A DNA stretch of 64,000 nt from Tridacna crocea (lineage: Eukaryota > Mollusca > Bivalvia > Cardiida > Cardiidae): NCBI GenBank assembly GCA_943736015.1, contig OX031059.1:20702501-20766500 (forward strand). The letters run 5' to 3'. Positions 1 to 13,200 of this stretch are shown here, in pieces (position 1 is the first letter of the stretch; each line of letters opens with the position of its first letter). A model generated the notes under the pieces. The model saw only the letters and a program-made list of their open reading frames with translations, searched no databases and had not been told where the DNA came from. The position numbers were made by a program, and so were the translations under genes.

Positions 1-860
1 AAGAAAGAGCAACTACTATGTCCATGCCTGCAGAATAAAAGATCTGTAACTCGATTAGATTTCCAGCTGTCTAAAAAGTCATTCTTAGAACTGATTCTGC
101 GAGTGGCGAACAACCCTTTCCTTGTACACAATTGGTTATAATACACAAATGCAGTCAACTATACTCAATATTTTTGATACATACAATTATGTGATAGATA
201 AGATCATATATAGTTCGGCACTGGAGAATATATATTATAAAACGAGTCTAGTTTAAAGTTTTGCAGCAAACCTTTGGTGAGCTTGATAACTTTTTTTCCA
301 GGGATCTTAGAAGAAAGTCTCATTTTGTGGCGAAGAAAGTTTTGACAAGGACGTTAACCAGGATGAAAATGGTCCTACAGATGCTGACATATATATATGT
401 TTTTCATGCTAAATGACTGTTGAAATTATTCAACAATTGAATGATATTCAAAATAGATCTAGATGATATGAAGTCAATTTAATAAAGGTATTACGATTGC
501 CAATTTGAAACAGCCAATAGGTAACAAAATACATGTATTCATTTTCTTTTGCAATGATTTTGTTCTATTTTAAACAATAACAACACAGACAATTTTTTAT
601 TATAACAACCTATTGTCATTAAGTTTTCAATATTGCAATGAGAGAGAGTTATTAAATTGTTGTTCTCGTCGCCATTTACGGAATATTCTATAGTCGCACC
701 GTTGATACTGTCATTCGCTTTACCCAATGGATTTTTCGAATATTCGATATGTGCACAGCCGGTAGATCTATATTGCACTGATTACTTTATCGATCTTAAT
801 GCTAAGTTTTTATACTGACTGTAATTGAAGCTTTTGCTTTAAAATGACTGAAAAAGAATA
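1..860 (-). other. Intron or 3' end of the TSP1 gene, unresolved
   Basis: The exon following 865 must start in phase 1. Two weak candidates are visible on the minus strand: an acceptor TTTTATTCTGCAG ending at 28, whose exon would run off the window, and an acceptor TGCAATATAG before about 754 that opens a short frame to a stop. Neither gives the HTLG-type ending known for the domain family. No other feature was recognised. Confidence 0.3.
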
Positions 861-864
861 CTAC

Positions 865-1272
865 CTGTGTCGCCAGCATAAAAAGAATGAATTGGTAATT
901 CAGCTTTGTTTGTGATATAACCATCATCGATTCTCCAGACTTCATCGTTTTCATCACAGTTACAAGGTAGGGAGCTGTTGTAACACGAATTCGTTTCCCC
1001 ACATCTACAGTTACCGCTGCCAGGTGTGGCACCACCAAAGTAATTCGTCATTTGTTCCGTCCTGTTCATCCAGAAAGTGGTCAACATGTCCGGGTTGAAA
1101 GGATTGTGGATAATAGCCGCAAAACATTCCCAACTCATGTACTGTTTACATTCAGCGGAGGAGTCGATTATTGCAATAGCTTCAGCCCAGCCAACAAAGT
1201 AGTCCAGGACAATTTGAAACTCCCCTGCGCCTTCGTAACCTTTCACTCGAGTCCTGTTTTCATGGTTGTGGT
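865..1272 (-). CDS. Exon 30: fibrinogen-like (CNTNAP-type) domain, second part
   Basis: The acceptor is TTTCTGTTATAG|ACCACAAC and the donor is GACACAG|GTAGTA; 408 bp, phase 1-1. Joining to the previous exon gives TVIHHNHENRTRVKGYEG. Later motifs are SAECKQYMSWECFAA, WMNRTEQMTNYFGGA, CRCG, LPCNCDENDEVWR, DDGYITNKAELPI and AGDTG, the family order. A competing acceptor at 1253 would break phase, so 1272 was chosen. The rest of the domain and the stop codon should follow on the left but no convincing exon was found between 1 and 860. Confidence 0.85.
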
Positions 1273-4200
1273 CTATAACAGAAATTTATGTGATGTTGTC
1301 TTTTTCTTTATGTTTACCTTCCAATCACACGTATACAAACCCTGTTAAAATATCTATATTCCACCGCATTTGAAAAATATTTTAAGCAAAAAATATAAAT
1401 AGCTTTGATGGTAATAAGTTTGAGTGAGCTGTCAAATAGCTTTGATGGTAATAAGTTTGAGTGAACTGTACAATTGTGATAAAAGATATATCGTTACTAA
1501 TATAAACAAAGAGATACCTCATAAAGAAACGTTTTTCCAAGGGAAAATAGAAAATCACAGTTGTATGTATGCATGTATGTATGTATGTATGTATGGTAGG
1601 TTGGAGTCTAGGCATATCAGGCATTTACCTTCGTTAGAATGAGTATATGATTTGTTCTAGTACAGATAGAAATTCTAATTATGAGTACATGTAGAGCCAG
1701 AATCCACGGAACTGAAGTTGTAACATACGTATAACGGTGAGTGCTTTTCCTGGTTCTGAATCAAAATCGCATTCAACTTCTACAGGGCCAAACGCCATGC
1801 CTTCCCCATCAGGATCTATGTCAGCAATGCAACTCTGGTTCAATCCCATTGATGCCCACTCTGCGCAGTGAATAGCTATAAAGCAGAATATGGTTGAATT
1901 GAAGGGTAAATAAAACATACACAGGAAAACCCCCAACAAGATACAACCGGAACGTAAGGCAACAACATTCCACATTTATAACATGGTTTTAAATTGAGTT
2001 GAAGATATACATGCATGTATATTAAATTTATATTTACGCTTTTTTTCTGCGAAAGCTTTATGCCATTTTCATTACATTACGAGATTTTACACAGATTCGA
2101 ATCAGAAGTACCTATATGTCATAGGCTTCATTTTAGGAATTAATTATGTTCTCTGACTTTCTGTCATATGGACATGTTTGTAAACAAAATACGCAGCTTG
2201 AGGCACATGAAGAACCACGCTTTTATTCACAAAGAACAGTGAATCAAGGCAATTGAAACAGTCGAGTGGCGTTTGTAAAGGAAGCCATCATGCGAAATTA
2301 ATGATTTAAAAGAAAAAAGGTTACGATATTCAAGTATTGGCTTGAAATAAAAATTACAAAGCAAACTAATACCCTTTTTAGATGAAGGGAGAGTACTCAT
2401 GACAAAGTTTGGATTATTTTTGTGGACTCCCTTAAATGATTTAAGAGGCGATAGGAGTAATGTCCTTTGACAGTAGGATGCATGATTAAAGGGACAATAT
2501 ATAAATATATAAATAAATCGAACGAACTGAAGTTTGTTCTTGGAAATTATAATTTTGAGTTATCTTTGGCCATAAAGATCTGACACCAAATACTACAGTC
2601 AATTATTTTAATCTATAAATTATATTTATGCACAATCAGAGCGTGTATCGCGCAATTATTGGATGAATAAGCCAGGAAGAAACTGGTTTTGTTACGAAAG
2701 AGCCCGGAACCAAGTGATAAAATTTCGTGTCTATCATTGTGCCAATAGAAGGCTATGAGTTGGTGAATCTACTTTCAACCAAAAGGAAATATTTCTACAA
2801 TCGATGGCTAATTGAATGGTGTGCTGTGCTAAGTCACGTTTTCATTACACCATATGTCTTGAACGACAGATTACTTAGGTACCAGTAATTTATAAATATC
2901 GCTTTTTGAAAGACAAGTTTGCTCTCCTGCAATGCATTACGCGTGGTTCATACAGGATGGTGTTACAGCACTATGTACATCTGATACTGGGATAGACTCG
3001 GATAGACTTCTCATACGATAAAGTCGGTGATAGGTTTATAATAGAGATTTCTAGCTTTTACGGTTCACGGTTGACGGAGACGAACTTGCACCGAAATCGG
3101 GGGTCATCTCAAACTTTTTACATGTTTACAGCGATTTTGGGAAGCCGTGTACGGTGTAGGGTGTCGGTGAGTGACGATTCGGATTTATAAATCTTATCGG
3201 CAAGCAAAACGCACTAATCAGGAAATGATAAATCAGCGCCTATCCCGGCTAACATGCGATATTGCTAGACATCACTTTGCTGACCCAGAAATGCAAGTAT
3301 GTTTGGATCTTATGGTACCATGACCGTCAACAATGTTCTGCCTATGGATTGCATAGTAATGTCAATGACCCGAATAGAACTGCTCCTGTGGTTCATTTTT
3401 CGGATGGTTAATTTCGTATGAGATTCGATCGGTGGGCCCCACGGCATTAGGAATTTTGTTCCAGGAATCCCTCATGGCAATCACAATTCTCTGGCCAAAC
3501 ATAAGTGAAATAAGGGTAGTCTAAATGTAACCGTCACACTCAAGACTTAGATACGTCTAGTAAAGGGACGACAGAAAAGGAGAATGCATTTCTTTCATTG
3601 TACGCGTCCTCGGCATCTCTCAATAATTAGGACATGTCTTTAAATTTATATAAGGTTAGGCAGCGGTCCGATTAATTCTAAGAACATACATACGAGTAGT
3701 CATCTGACAGAGTGGTATTAAAACAGTTTAACCGAATAGGATTGTTGTAGCTAATAATTAAAAAAAATACAGGGAAAAATCACGTTTATGACAGATAGAC
3801 AAGGGGCAAAGCACAGATGCATTTAATGGAAGGGAGGTAAAAAGGCGAACTTTCTCTTCAAATTTTGTGATTATTGTGTTTGATTTTGTTTAAATTTTGA
3901 TTTGCATTTGAAAGAAAAAGAATATAAAGTGATAAATCAACTGCCGCTTCTAGATGCCCCTCCACGCAAAAAAAAAAACCACACGTTCACCTAAAAGAGA
4001 ATGACCGTTCGGAAAGCATGTGCATATTGTGTTACAATCGCTACATTTGAGTACAAAAACATGGGGAAGGTGGAAATAATGCCGGTAAGTGAACACTTTG
4101 TTTTGCAGCGCGAAAATTTTCAAGCATGGGGCTCGAGACAGCCCTTTGCTACATAAACACAAGGACGATCGGAGATTGCTTGAATAAAGGTGCTTATGCA

Positions 4201-7200
4201 GCTTTGAACACCTTTTCAGTAATATCGCAATAGTTCAAATTTTTATTTGCTTCATGGATAGAACGAGGGGAGTGGTAAAGATTAATTTTAACATGAAAAT
4301 AGTACTGAACTTTTAAACTAGATGCACGGCGTGTATTTGCCAGCGGATAGGCAATAAGTAGATCAAAAGCCAGCACATTCAGTTACGCCAAAAAACTAAC
4401 ATCACTGAGGATAAGGGTGGGTCAAGGGTAACAACCTACGTCACAGGAAGTCATATCGGACCTGGGCATTTTCATAACTTATGTCCGCCATGTTGAAAAG
4501 TAAGTACGATATGAAGATAAAATGAGGCTAGCTTGGGTGGATACAAACGGACTACAAAGACTCTCATGTATTTATCAAAGTCATTAGATGAATACATTTA
4601 ATATTCTGATGTTTTGGACAGGAAGCAGATGTCTATATGCACAAACACTTTGACCAAATATCAAAAAGTGATTGGGTTTTAATATACTCTCTCAAAAAAG
4701 AAACGCAACATCAGATTATCTTTTTGAAATATTATACCAGATATTGACAATTTATGAGTGATTTATTGACAATATGTGACAAACTGTGATATTCCAAGGT
4801 AAAAGAACTCATGAACAAGAAGTGTGCCAATTTTTGCATTCCTGTGTAAATTATTTATATCATAAATTATGAAAATAATATATGAAGTAAATTTCCTATT
4901 TTCTGTATGTTGCGTTTCTTTTTTGAGAGAGTATAGTTGGTCGAAGTCTATTCCATTATTATAAGTAGTTAACAAAAGCTTTGACAAAAAACAAAGTCCC
5001 TAGGCATTGTACGCTTTGGAGGTCTAAAGACTTTTTCAGATCATTTAAAGGAACGATTACAAAAAATAACCACGCACATTGACTTTATAACAAGGGTCCG
5101 ATATCACTACCTGGGACGTCACACTGACGTACATTGTGAGAGGTGTGGGTTAGGGTTAAGAAATCGCCGCACGGTAGGCAAAGCTTGCTATCCCAACTGT
5201 AGGCAGTATGTCAGGGTATTGTTCGTTTTATCACTTATGTACTATGCTTGCATTAGGTCGCGTGTAGTTCGATCTATAATGGTAAAAAATTCTGGAAAGG
5301 ACCAATTTACCCAACTGAAAGAACTCCTGATGAAATTGAAAATGCCACCTCTGTAACGGAAGGAAATGCGGTAACTGAAAACGCCCCCCCCCCCCCCGGT
5401 TATTTTCTAGTTCCCGAGTTTTTCGCGTTTCTAATCGGTTCATCACTTTACTGATTAGTCTTCAAGGGTGCACAGGATCCCCTCCGGTAAACACAATTCT
5501 GTAGAACTTCTCGATCCTTTTTGCACCTTTCTTGCATGTTAGCCTAATACATGTGCCACTTTGTACTACAATTCCGTTTTTAACTTTACGTATTTCTCTG
5601 CATGTAGGGATATAATGCATGCAAAACTTTAACAGCTGAGATATGCATATTACAAGAATAACCAACTGAAATGCATTTGCATACATTATTGCAAAAAACT
5701 TTATTCTTCTGATTGATAAATTTGTCTTTTGTAAAAATAAAGTTTCGCAAATGCTCCGCCGTCTCGTTGTTGGCACTTCCTCTGAATCTGAATCTTTACA
5801 ATGGTTCATGAAAATTAAACAAGAAAGAAATTCGTCTGGCCTTAAATTTATCTCGACAAATATGCTGAGATAACCCCCTGAAATAGTCACCAGCCGTCTC
5901 CGTCTATCGTGAACCGTAAAAGCTAGAAATCTCTATTAAGACGGTATTCAGAGGTGAAAGATTGCGGAATATCAAGGCCTGCGCACGGCCCAGGGCTACC
6001 TCAATCCGCTTGACTTCTTCTTTTGGGGTTACATGCAGAGAAAAATTATAATATCCCTAGCCAGACAGTAAAGACATGTTTCAACAGAACATTAAACATG
6101 AAACCAAATAGATTGCTAACGGAATGTGAGCAAAAGTGATTGACAGTTTATTCGTGCTTGTTCGGCATGTAAAGGGTATAAAAGGCTACCATATCGAAAA
6201 CGTCAGAAGTTACCAAAAATGACGCCAGTGACGAATACGTACTTCTGATTTAAAATCTGTATAAAATTGCGTGATGTAATGAATATTGAGCGAAATTATC
6301 ACACACACAAAACAACTTTTATATTTTATATACATGTTGGTATATTTCTATCTCGTTATCGCAAATCTAAATTCATATATCGAAGACTGAACGCAACACT
6401 GTCGTAACTAACATTTTTTCCAAAATGACTTTTTTTTTCATTTTTGTAATCTAGAGTGCCAGTTTCATGTCCAGTAAAAATATTTTGCAAAAAAAATCAA
6501 GATAAAGCACTTAAATTCAAAAGTGGTCAAAATGTCGTAAGTGAATATTGGTAATTTTGTCAATGCAACACTGTAATTAACTTCAGATACATACAGTGTT
6601 GCACTGTAAAACCTCCTCTTTGTCACATGGAAAATGGTGCAACAATGTATGTAACTGACATGGAGTGTTTACTTCATAATTACTTCTATCAAATTAAGAC
6701 TTATAACAGTTTTAACAATACTTAAATCATCAAAATGACATCAATTTTAAGCGATGTACTAACATGACAACTTTTTAAAAGTTAAAAATCCCTTTAGATC
6801 TTTTATTTCCAAAACTTAAGCAAAAGATTAATAACTGGTAAGGTCTGAGAAAAACAAATGCCTTTTCAAATGCATTTCAAAGAACTTTCTAGAGCAAAAC
6901 AAAAAAAAAAAATAATAGGCCTGCTGGTTACATTAAATGTGTATCTATTTCAAAAAGGTATATCTAAACAGATTAGTATAGACAAGATGAAACATATTTA
7001 AACCTATCATCAAGAAGATAATAGAAATAAAAGCTCAATAGTGGCCTAAATATTCATTGCTGATGGCAAAAATACAATTAGATTCAAGCCATACCATTCA
7101 AAAGTATGGAAATAATTATGAAGACGAAAATCTGTTATTTTCAGGTAGCTCTAGTATTTAACACTGACAGGAATTGTAGGACAAAAATTGCAAGGTCACC

Positions 7201-10200
7201 TTGTCCTTTGTTTACTTCTTACCTACTTTTCGAATTCATTTTCCTACCACAGACTTGCAGTTTATATGAACCTACAATTACAGATTGTCATATTCACAAT
7301 AATTTACATACTTTTAAATGATATGATTGTATTCTAGAATCATTTTATCAACCCCTTTGCTTACTTTTGGCCAACACTCTGACCTTAAATGCCAAAATTA
7401 CTCAACAAATTCGGAGATATTCACAAGTTTTTCCAACAGAACAAAACCACACCTTTCAAAAAGAACAAAAAGACACTATTCATTGTTTGTTGGAACAGCA
7501 TTTTCTACTTTTCTCACAATGTTTTCTACCCTTCACAAAACAAATTTCAAATTTTTAGTCACTGTTATTTTTTCGTCTGCAAATGCTTTTGATTTGGACA
7601 AACTTAAAATTTTGTTTGGTAATGAGTTAGCCAAGTATCACAAATAGTAGTTTTGCATCCTGCAATATCTTACTTAAGAATACACCACATGACCAGGCAG
7701 CAACTGCTGGTGAGGACTGAACCAGAATTTTGTGATTACAAAACCAAGGTATGAAAGACCCTCATAGGTTTTGGAGCAACAAAACAGAAATATCAATTCA
7801 ATAATTCTATTCTTTGATTTGAACCACAAGGTTCCTTGCCATTAAACATTCACCGTGTTTATACATACATTGGGAAAGACCTGATGAGAAAAGACACAGG
7901 ATTTTCAATCCAAATGCTTAATGTACAATTGCTGCTAGTTTCTGGTGAGCCCTAACCTTGTACTACTGGAGCCAAGGAAAGACCACAACCTTAAGTGTTA
8001 GGCTTCCAGTGTTAGACCAAGGGTGAGGTTCCGAGATATCTTCCCTCTGCATTAGACAGTGCATACAAGTGGAACTGAAATTGTCTCTTTTAGATTTGTC
8101 ATGTGTGTATCCACTCTCTTAATAATCTTTTGTAGAACACTTGGACCCTGTGACTTTTGTATTGCTGTCAAAATTTAACAGATTTCATGAAGAGTCTCAT
8201 GTTAGTAAACCATAGTATTCAAAACAGTTTGTTATGAGGAGAAATTGAGACTAGAAAGCTACTTCTGTAGTTAAAGATATTTGGGCATGTGCCCATTATG
8301 ATCTAGAAGAACTTCAAAGTGTTTTGAGAACAAATTCTCTCTTACCAAAGTGATTAAAATTGTATTTTCATTATAGACAAAGTGGAAATTAAAAATGGTC
8401 ATTGTTTTGATCCAATCAAATGCATTTGACATCATGAACTTGTGAGGCAGGGTGTTGTTTTCCATTTCATGACACAGGAAGCTGCATAATTTTATGGTGA
8501 AGAGAAAATTGCGATGTTTTCATTACAAAACAAAGCAGGTTTCCTGTACTGTTGGTTGTGACTACTGGCCCTCGTATTTATTTAAGATTATGCATAATTT
8601 ATTACATTTAGAAAATTGGAATTTATCAAATAAAAAGAACTTGATATAAATCACATCCAGTGCTGCCAGTAAAAGAATGCTTTGTGTGAAGATTTTTAGA
8701 TATCATTGTTTTTGCTAAGTAGATTTCTTCTTCATTTTGGGTTCTAAACAGTTGGATAATGGCAGTATGTAATACTTATCCATGTTCATTTTTTTTCAAA
8801 CCTCTTGTCTACAGTATCACATCACACTCAGACCATGGTGGTGAACTTTGACATGAAATTCAGTTTTGAAATAAATTCCCAAATATAATAGCTCACAAGC
8901 TTGCACAGTTACTTAAGGTGGTTTAGAGAAGGCAGTGCTATCAACACAGTGCATGGGTTTATTTTCAAGTTAAAGGTCTAAAAACTATAAAAAGTTTATG
9001 AAAAACTATAAAATCTAAAAGGAAACTATGACGCAAATGTTTTCAGTGTACAGGAGATTTGGATCTCCTAAAGAAAAGTTAGTACAATGGGATCTGTCCA
9101 TGAGCACAGAGAAGGCAGTGCTATCAACACACTGCCTGGTTTTTTTTTTTTTTTTTTTTTTTTTTTCAAAGTTAAAGGTCTAAAAACTATAAAAAGTTTA
9201 TGAAAAACTATAAAATATAAAAGGAAACTATGACGCAAATGTTTTCAGTGTGCAAGAGATTTGGATCTCCTAAAAAAAAAGTTAGTACAATGGGATCTGT
9301 CCATGAGCACATGTTTCCATTTCGTCTTGTAAGTCTGCTGTCCATTGGTACTACTGCCATCAGGTTTGAATAAAGTCCAGAGAAGATTGGAATATGGTTA
9401 CTTGATAAAATTTATCATACAAGTGATTTAATCTGTGTCAATAGGTCTAACCTCAGGGAAAACTGTTGTGCTAGGTCATGCATTTGCGAAAATGCATGTC
9501 AAACTCAGCAATCCTTCTTTTTTAACATTCATGTGTAATTGATATTGTTATGTGACACGCAAAAAAAAATGTTTGCTGATTAAAAGGTATGCTAATTTGG
9601 GAAGTAAAGTTTAGAGAAGATAACTCTGACTTGTTGTTATAATTGTTTCAAAAGCAAAATTCTTCACAACAACCAATCATTGTTGTTGTTCTTGTCAAGT
9701 GTCAGTAAAATCAGTCTAATAGTGATTGAGTGGTATTCTATGCCACTTTCAACATTATTTCAGTCATATCAAGGGGACAGCCCACAAATCCATGCATGCC
9801 CTGGTTTTCATCAGTACTAGGTTAAGAATCAGTGCAAAACTATAGCAGTTTATTCCAGACTATGATATATAGGGGTACAATGCATGTTACTTTAATCACA
9901 CACTAAGGTCCCAAAGCACTCATCTTAAAGGTACATCTTAGAACGGCACTATTCATATTACCATCCTAATCAAGCTTGAATTACTTTAAATGGAAAGAAA
10001 ACAGTAAAAGAAGTTTATTCAACATGGCAATGTATTGGTTTACAAACAGCTTATTTTTTTCTATAAACCAAACAAATTTCCCCATAGAAGGCAGAAATTA
10101 ATACTTATCAATTCAATAATCAGTCAAAAATTGTTGAAAGTGTCAATAAAACTTTATTACATATGATTGAAAGCTATGTAAATTCACTTACAACTGTTTT

Positions 10201-13200
10201 GCATAAAATATTTTATACAGTTATCCCTTATTTTAAGGTGGAAAACTGTTGTAAGTGCAGTTACTACAGTTTTGCACGAAAATTTTTCCCCAATATTTTG
10301 TTTTTTTCAGAAGGTAAACTGTTGTAAGTAACAATTTTTGTAAAATCATCTTTTTGCATAATGTTTTCCAAAAATCTTTTTTAATATTTTGAAAGTCATT
10401 AAAATTAACTTCTATTCAGATTGAAATAATGATAATATTGATTTTCTCTAAGAAAGGAAATAGTTTTTTGTCTCTCCTGTAAAATTTTGAAAAATGCAGT
10501 TACGACAGTGTTGCGTTAAGCCCTCGATATGTAAAAAGGTATTACCTTACTCTCTGGACATCCTACATATATGTTCCGATTCTTGACTATATATGCATCG
10601 ATATGAAGAAGGTCATTTAAAAAATAAACATCATTTCTATATGTAAAAGGAATCGTGGCTGAAATCTAGTACCAACAACATTTTCTATAGGTTTGCATAC
10701 GCTTTCTTATTTATCATGTCTAAACAAAAGACATTGCCTTCCACTATTCCACTGGTACCTACGTGGAGGCTTGCCTACCCACGTGATGGTTAGTTCGCAC
10801 AATTCGTATCACGAATCCTTTCAGGTGTACCATAAGGTATGTTATCACAACGTTCACGAGTTAGGATAACGACTGATCAATTTCCAAAAACAAGTTTGTC
10901 GTACACAGGATGTTATGGCAGTTGCGTTGTATTTACCTACCTAGCGGTAGACAGTTGAATGTATGACATTCGCCATATTCCTCTGGCTCGCCCTCACAAG
11001 GAGCTGTCAGCTCGCCGAAAGATTCCATATCGCAAGTTCTATTCCTGTAGCGAGTACCTCCGCCACATGTGACACTACATAAAGTCCAGTTGCTCCATGC
11101 ATCCCACAAACCAGGTACTGAAAACAGAAAAACCAATGCCATGAAATACAAATTCTGCGTTTTTGGTATTGCTTTTGTTTAAAATGCAACGATAGAACAT
11201 CTGATTCAGTCACACACTCGTACCATAGGACGATAAAAAGTGTAAACTAAAATAAAAATGATAATTTCCTTTTGCCGAGATTTTATGTAGACTTGAATGA
11301 GATCTTCCACTAAAAAAGCTTTTTATAGCGCGTGAAAACCCTGATCACACATTTTCTACATACTTGGACAAGGATCTTTTCCACACTCTTCTGTGTCATT
11401 GTGAGGTCCAACACAGTCTGCTCCGTTATAGAAAGGGCCTTCACAATCTCTCTCTCGAAGTCGGGTCCCTCCACCGCAAGTTGTGGAACACTCCTGCCAT
11501 GGTTCCCAGTCAAGCCACACTCCGTCGACTGAAATTTACGTTGACATTGGCCTAAATAACACCCAATAAGTGATGATAATTATAATGATAATGATAAAAT
11601 CATAGCGTCGCTTTGTAGATATACAGCGAAATTCTTCAGGTTCCGTAGAATTCGTCACCAGTTTGGGTAACAAGTGAGAACCTATTTTAGAAACTTAAAG
11701 AATCACATTTAACTTTTGTTAAATTCTGGTCCCGTACTAGCTCACCATTCTCAAGAACATATTTTGTCTTATTCTTGGAAATTTTCTGAATTTGAAAGTA
11801 ATGCAACTTTTGATTGGCTAAACTGTTTGGTATAGCCAATCAAAAGTTATTTCACTTTCTAGATCCTGATATGGCTGGTTTGAATATCGAACTGCTACAA
11901 AACCTTTTAATACTTCTCTTCACAATTCAATCTGTAGATCCGCTGGATGAAAGTTATGATTTTTAGATGTACTTGATATGTTATAGAAATCTTTTCACTC
12001 AATTAGAATAGATGTAACAGATTATGCTCAACTGTTGTTTCAACATATAGATCAGGAGGCCATTTATACTTTGACAAAGAATCTAACTATCTCCCTTACC
12101 ATTCAAGAATGCATTCTGACGACCCCGTGAAAGAAGACTTTTGAAAACACAATAAGGAGAAGGGGAAATATTGATAACCTGCATTTTCTTCTGTTCCCAT
12201 GACGTTTTCTACCCTTTCTGGAACAAATTTTATGTGTTAATCCTTTTTATTTACCCTTATTTAATTTTCAGCTTTCATTTCCAGAAGTCTAAAACTCTGT
12301 GTCCTTGTCAAAAGGTAAACCTGAGTGGAAAACAAAGCTTCAGCCATTAGCATGCCATTTGTAAAGATAGACAGACAAACGGAAACAGTTACCTGGACAT
12401 TCATGTGTGTTGCATGACTGTGAATCATTCCTAGGGCCCTCACAGTCGGCCCCACCGTGGAATGGACCTTCACAAACGCGATTTCTCCACTGCAGTCCTC
12501 CTTCGCACGTGACGTCACATTCCCCCCATGTGCTCCATTCCAGGAAAATTCCGTCCACTGAAACGGATTCCAGTAAACATGGTATGAAACCGGTTGTAAA
12601 ATTATGCTATGAAACCACAATATGAATTTCTCAGCAAGTCTCCGAAATAAATCTGATTTATGGAATAATTATCTTTGTTTTACCTTACGTGAACTAATAT
12701 TTTCAAAAAAACATCCTAAATGCTATCATCGAGACAAGGAAATGTTCAGATGAAAACTGCAAAATAGATGAAGGATGGTATGAAGATATGAGCTCTGTGT
12801 ATGGAAGAGCCTAATGATTATCTACGTGAGTAAATCCTATCTAAATTACATGTATTTATTTCTGTATATATGTTTTATAGCTATAATCTATATCAGTTCT
12901 TTAATATGATAAGCCATGCTCTTTGTAGGTCAGCCTGCATGGACTAGGCTGACACGGGTCGAAATATTTTGCTATTCTTCAAAAATCTACATGTGAGATA
13001 AAAGTTCTACCATACGATTTGGTAGGTTGTTAGCAAAAATTGATAATACGGATCACAATATAATGACATTCTTGGTTTCATGTATCACAGATATGCAGTA
13101 ATCACTTTTTTTTTCTCAGAGAGCATTCACATCTACATTATTTAACACTTTACCAAACGACATAATTTCAGACTGGTCCAAATCGAAAGCACTTACAGAC

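Larger units (their letters stand above)
6377..10530. mobile_element. Unassigned 4.15-kb terminal-inverted-repeat element, no transposase seen
   Basis: The left end (ATATCGA, then CGCAACACTGTCGTAACT from about 6392) and the right end (AGTTACGACAGTGTTGCG, then TCGATAT) are inverted copies matching at about 30 of 33 positions. TCGA at both borders may be target duplication or part of the repeat. Related motifs recur inside as subterminal repeats (TGCAACACTGTAATT at 6564, ACAGTGTTGCA near 6593, ACTGTTGTAAGT near 10247 and 10318). No ORF longer than about 106 codons and no DDE motif was seen, so it looks non-autonomous or heavily decayed. Confidence 0.65.

Noticed and set aside
539-778. A 79-codon minus ORF as the next fibrinogen-like exon
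   Set aside because: Its frame does not fit phase 1 after exon 30 and it lacks the expected domain ending.
1253-1255. Acceptor at 1253 for exon 30 (AAAACAG|GACTCG)
   Set aside because: It would need a phase 2 partner. The acceptor at 1272 fits phase 1 and restores the expected TVIxH motif.
1052-1348. A 98-codon plus ORF opposite the fibrinogen-like exon
   Set aside because: It is the antisense shadow of exon 30, whose minus frame shows clear domain conservation.
7327-7647. A 106-codon plus ORF
   Set aside because: Its second half is a diverged family A MITE, and the same peptide-like words appear wherever that MITE occurs.
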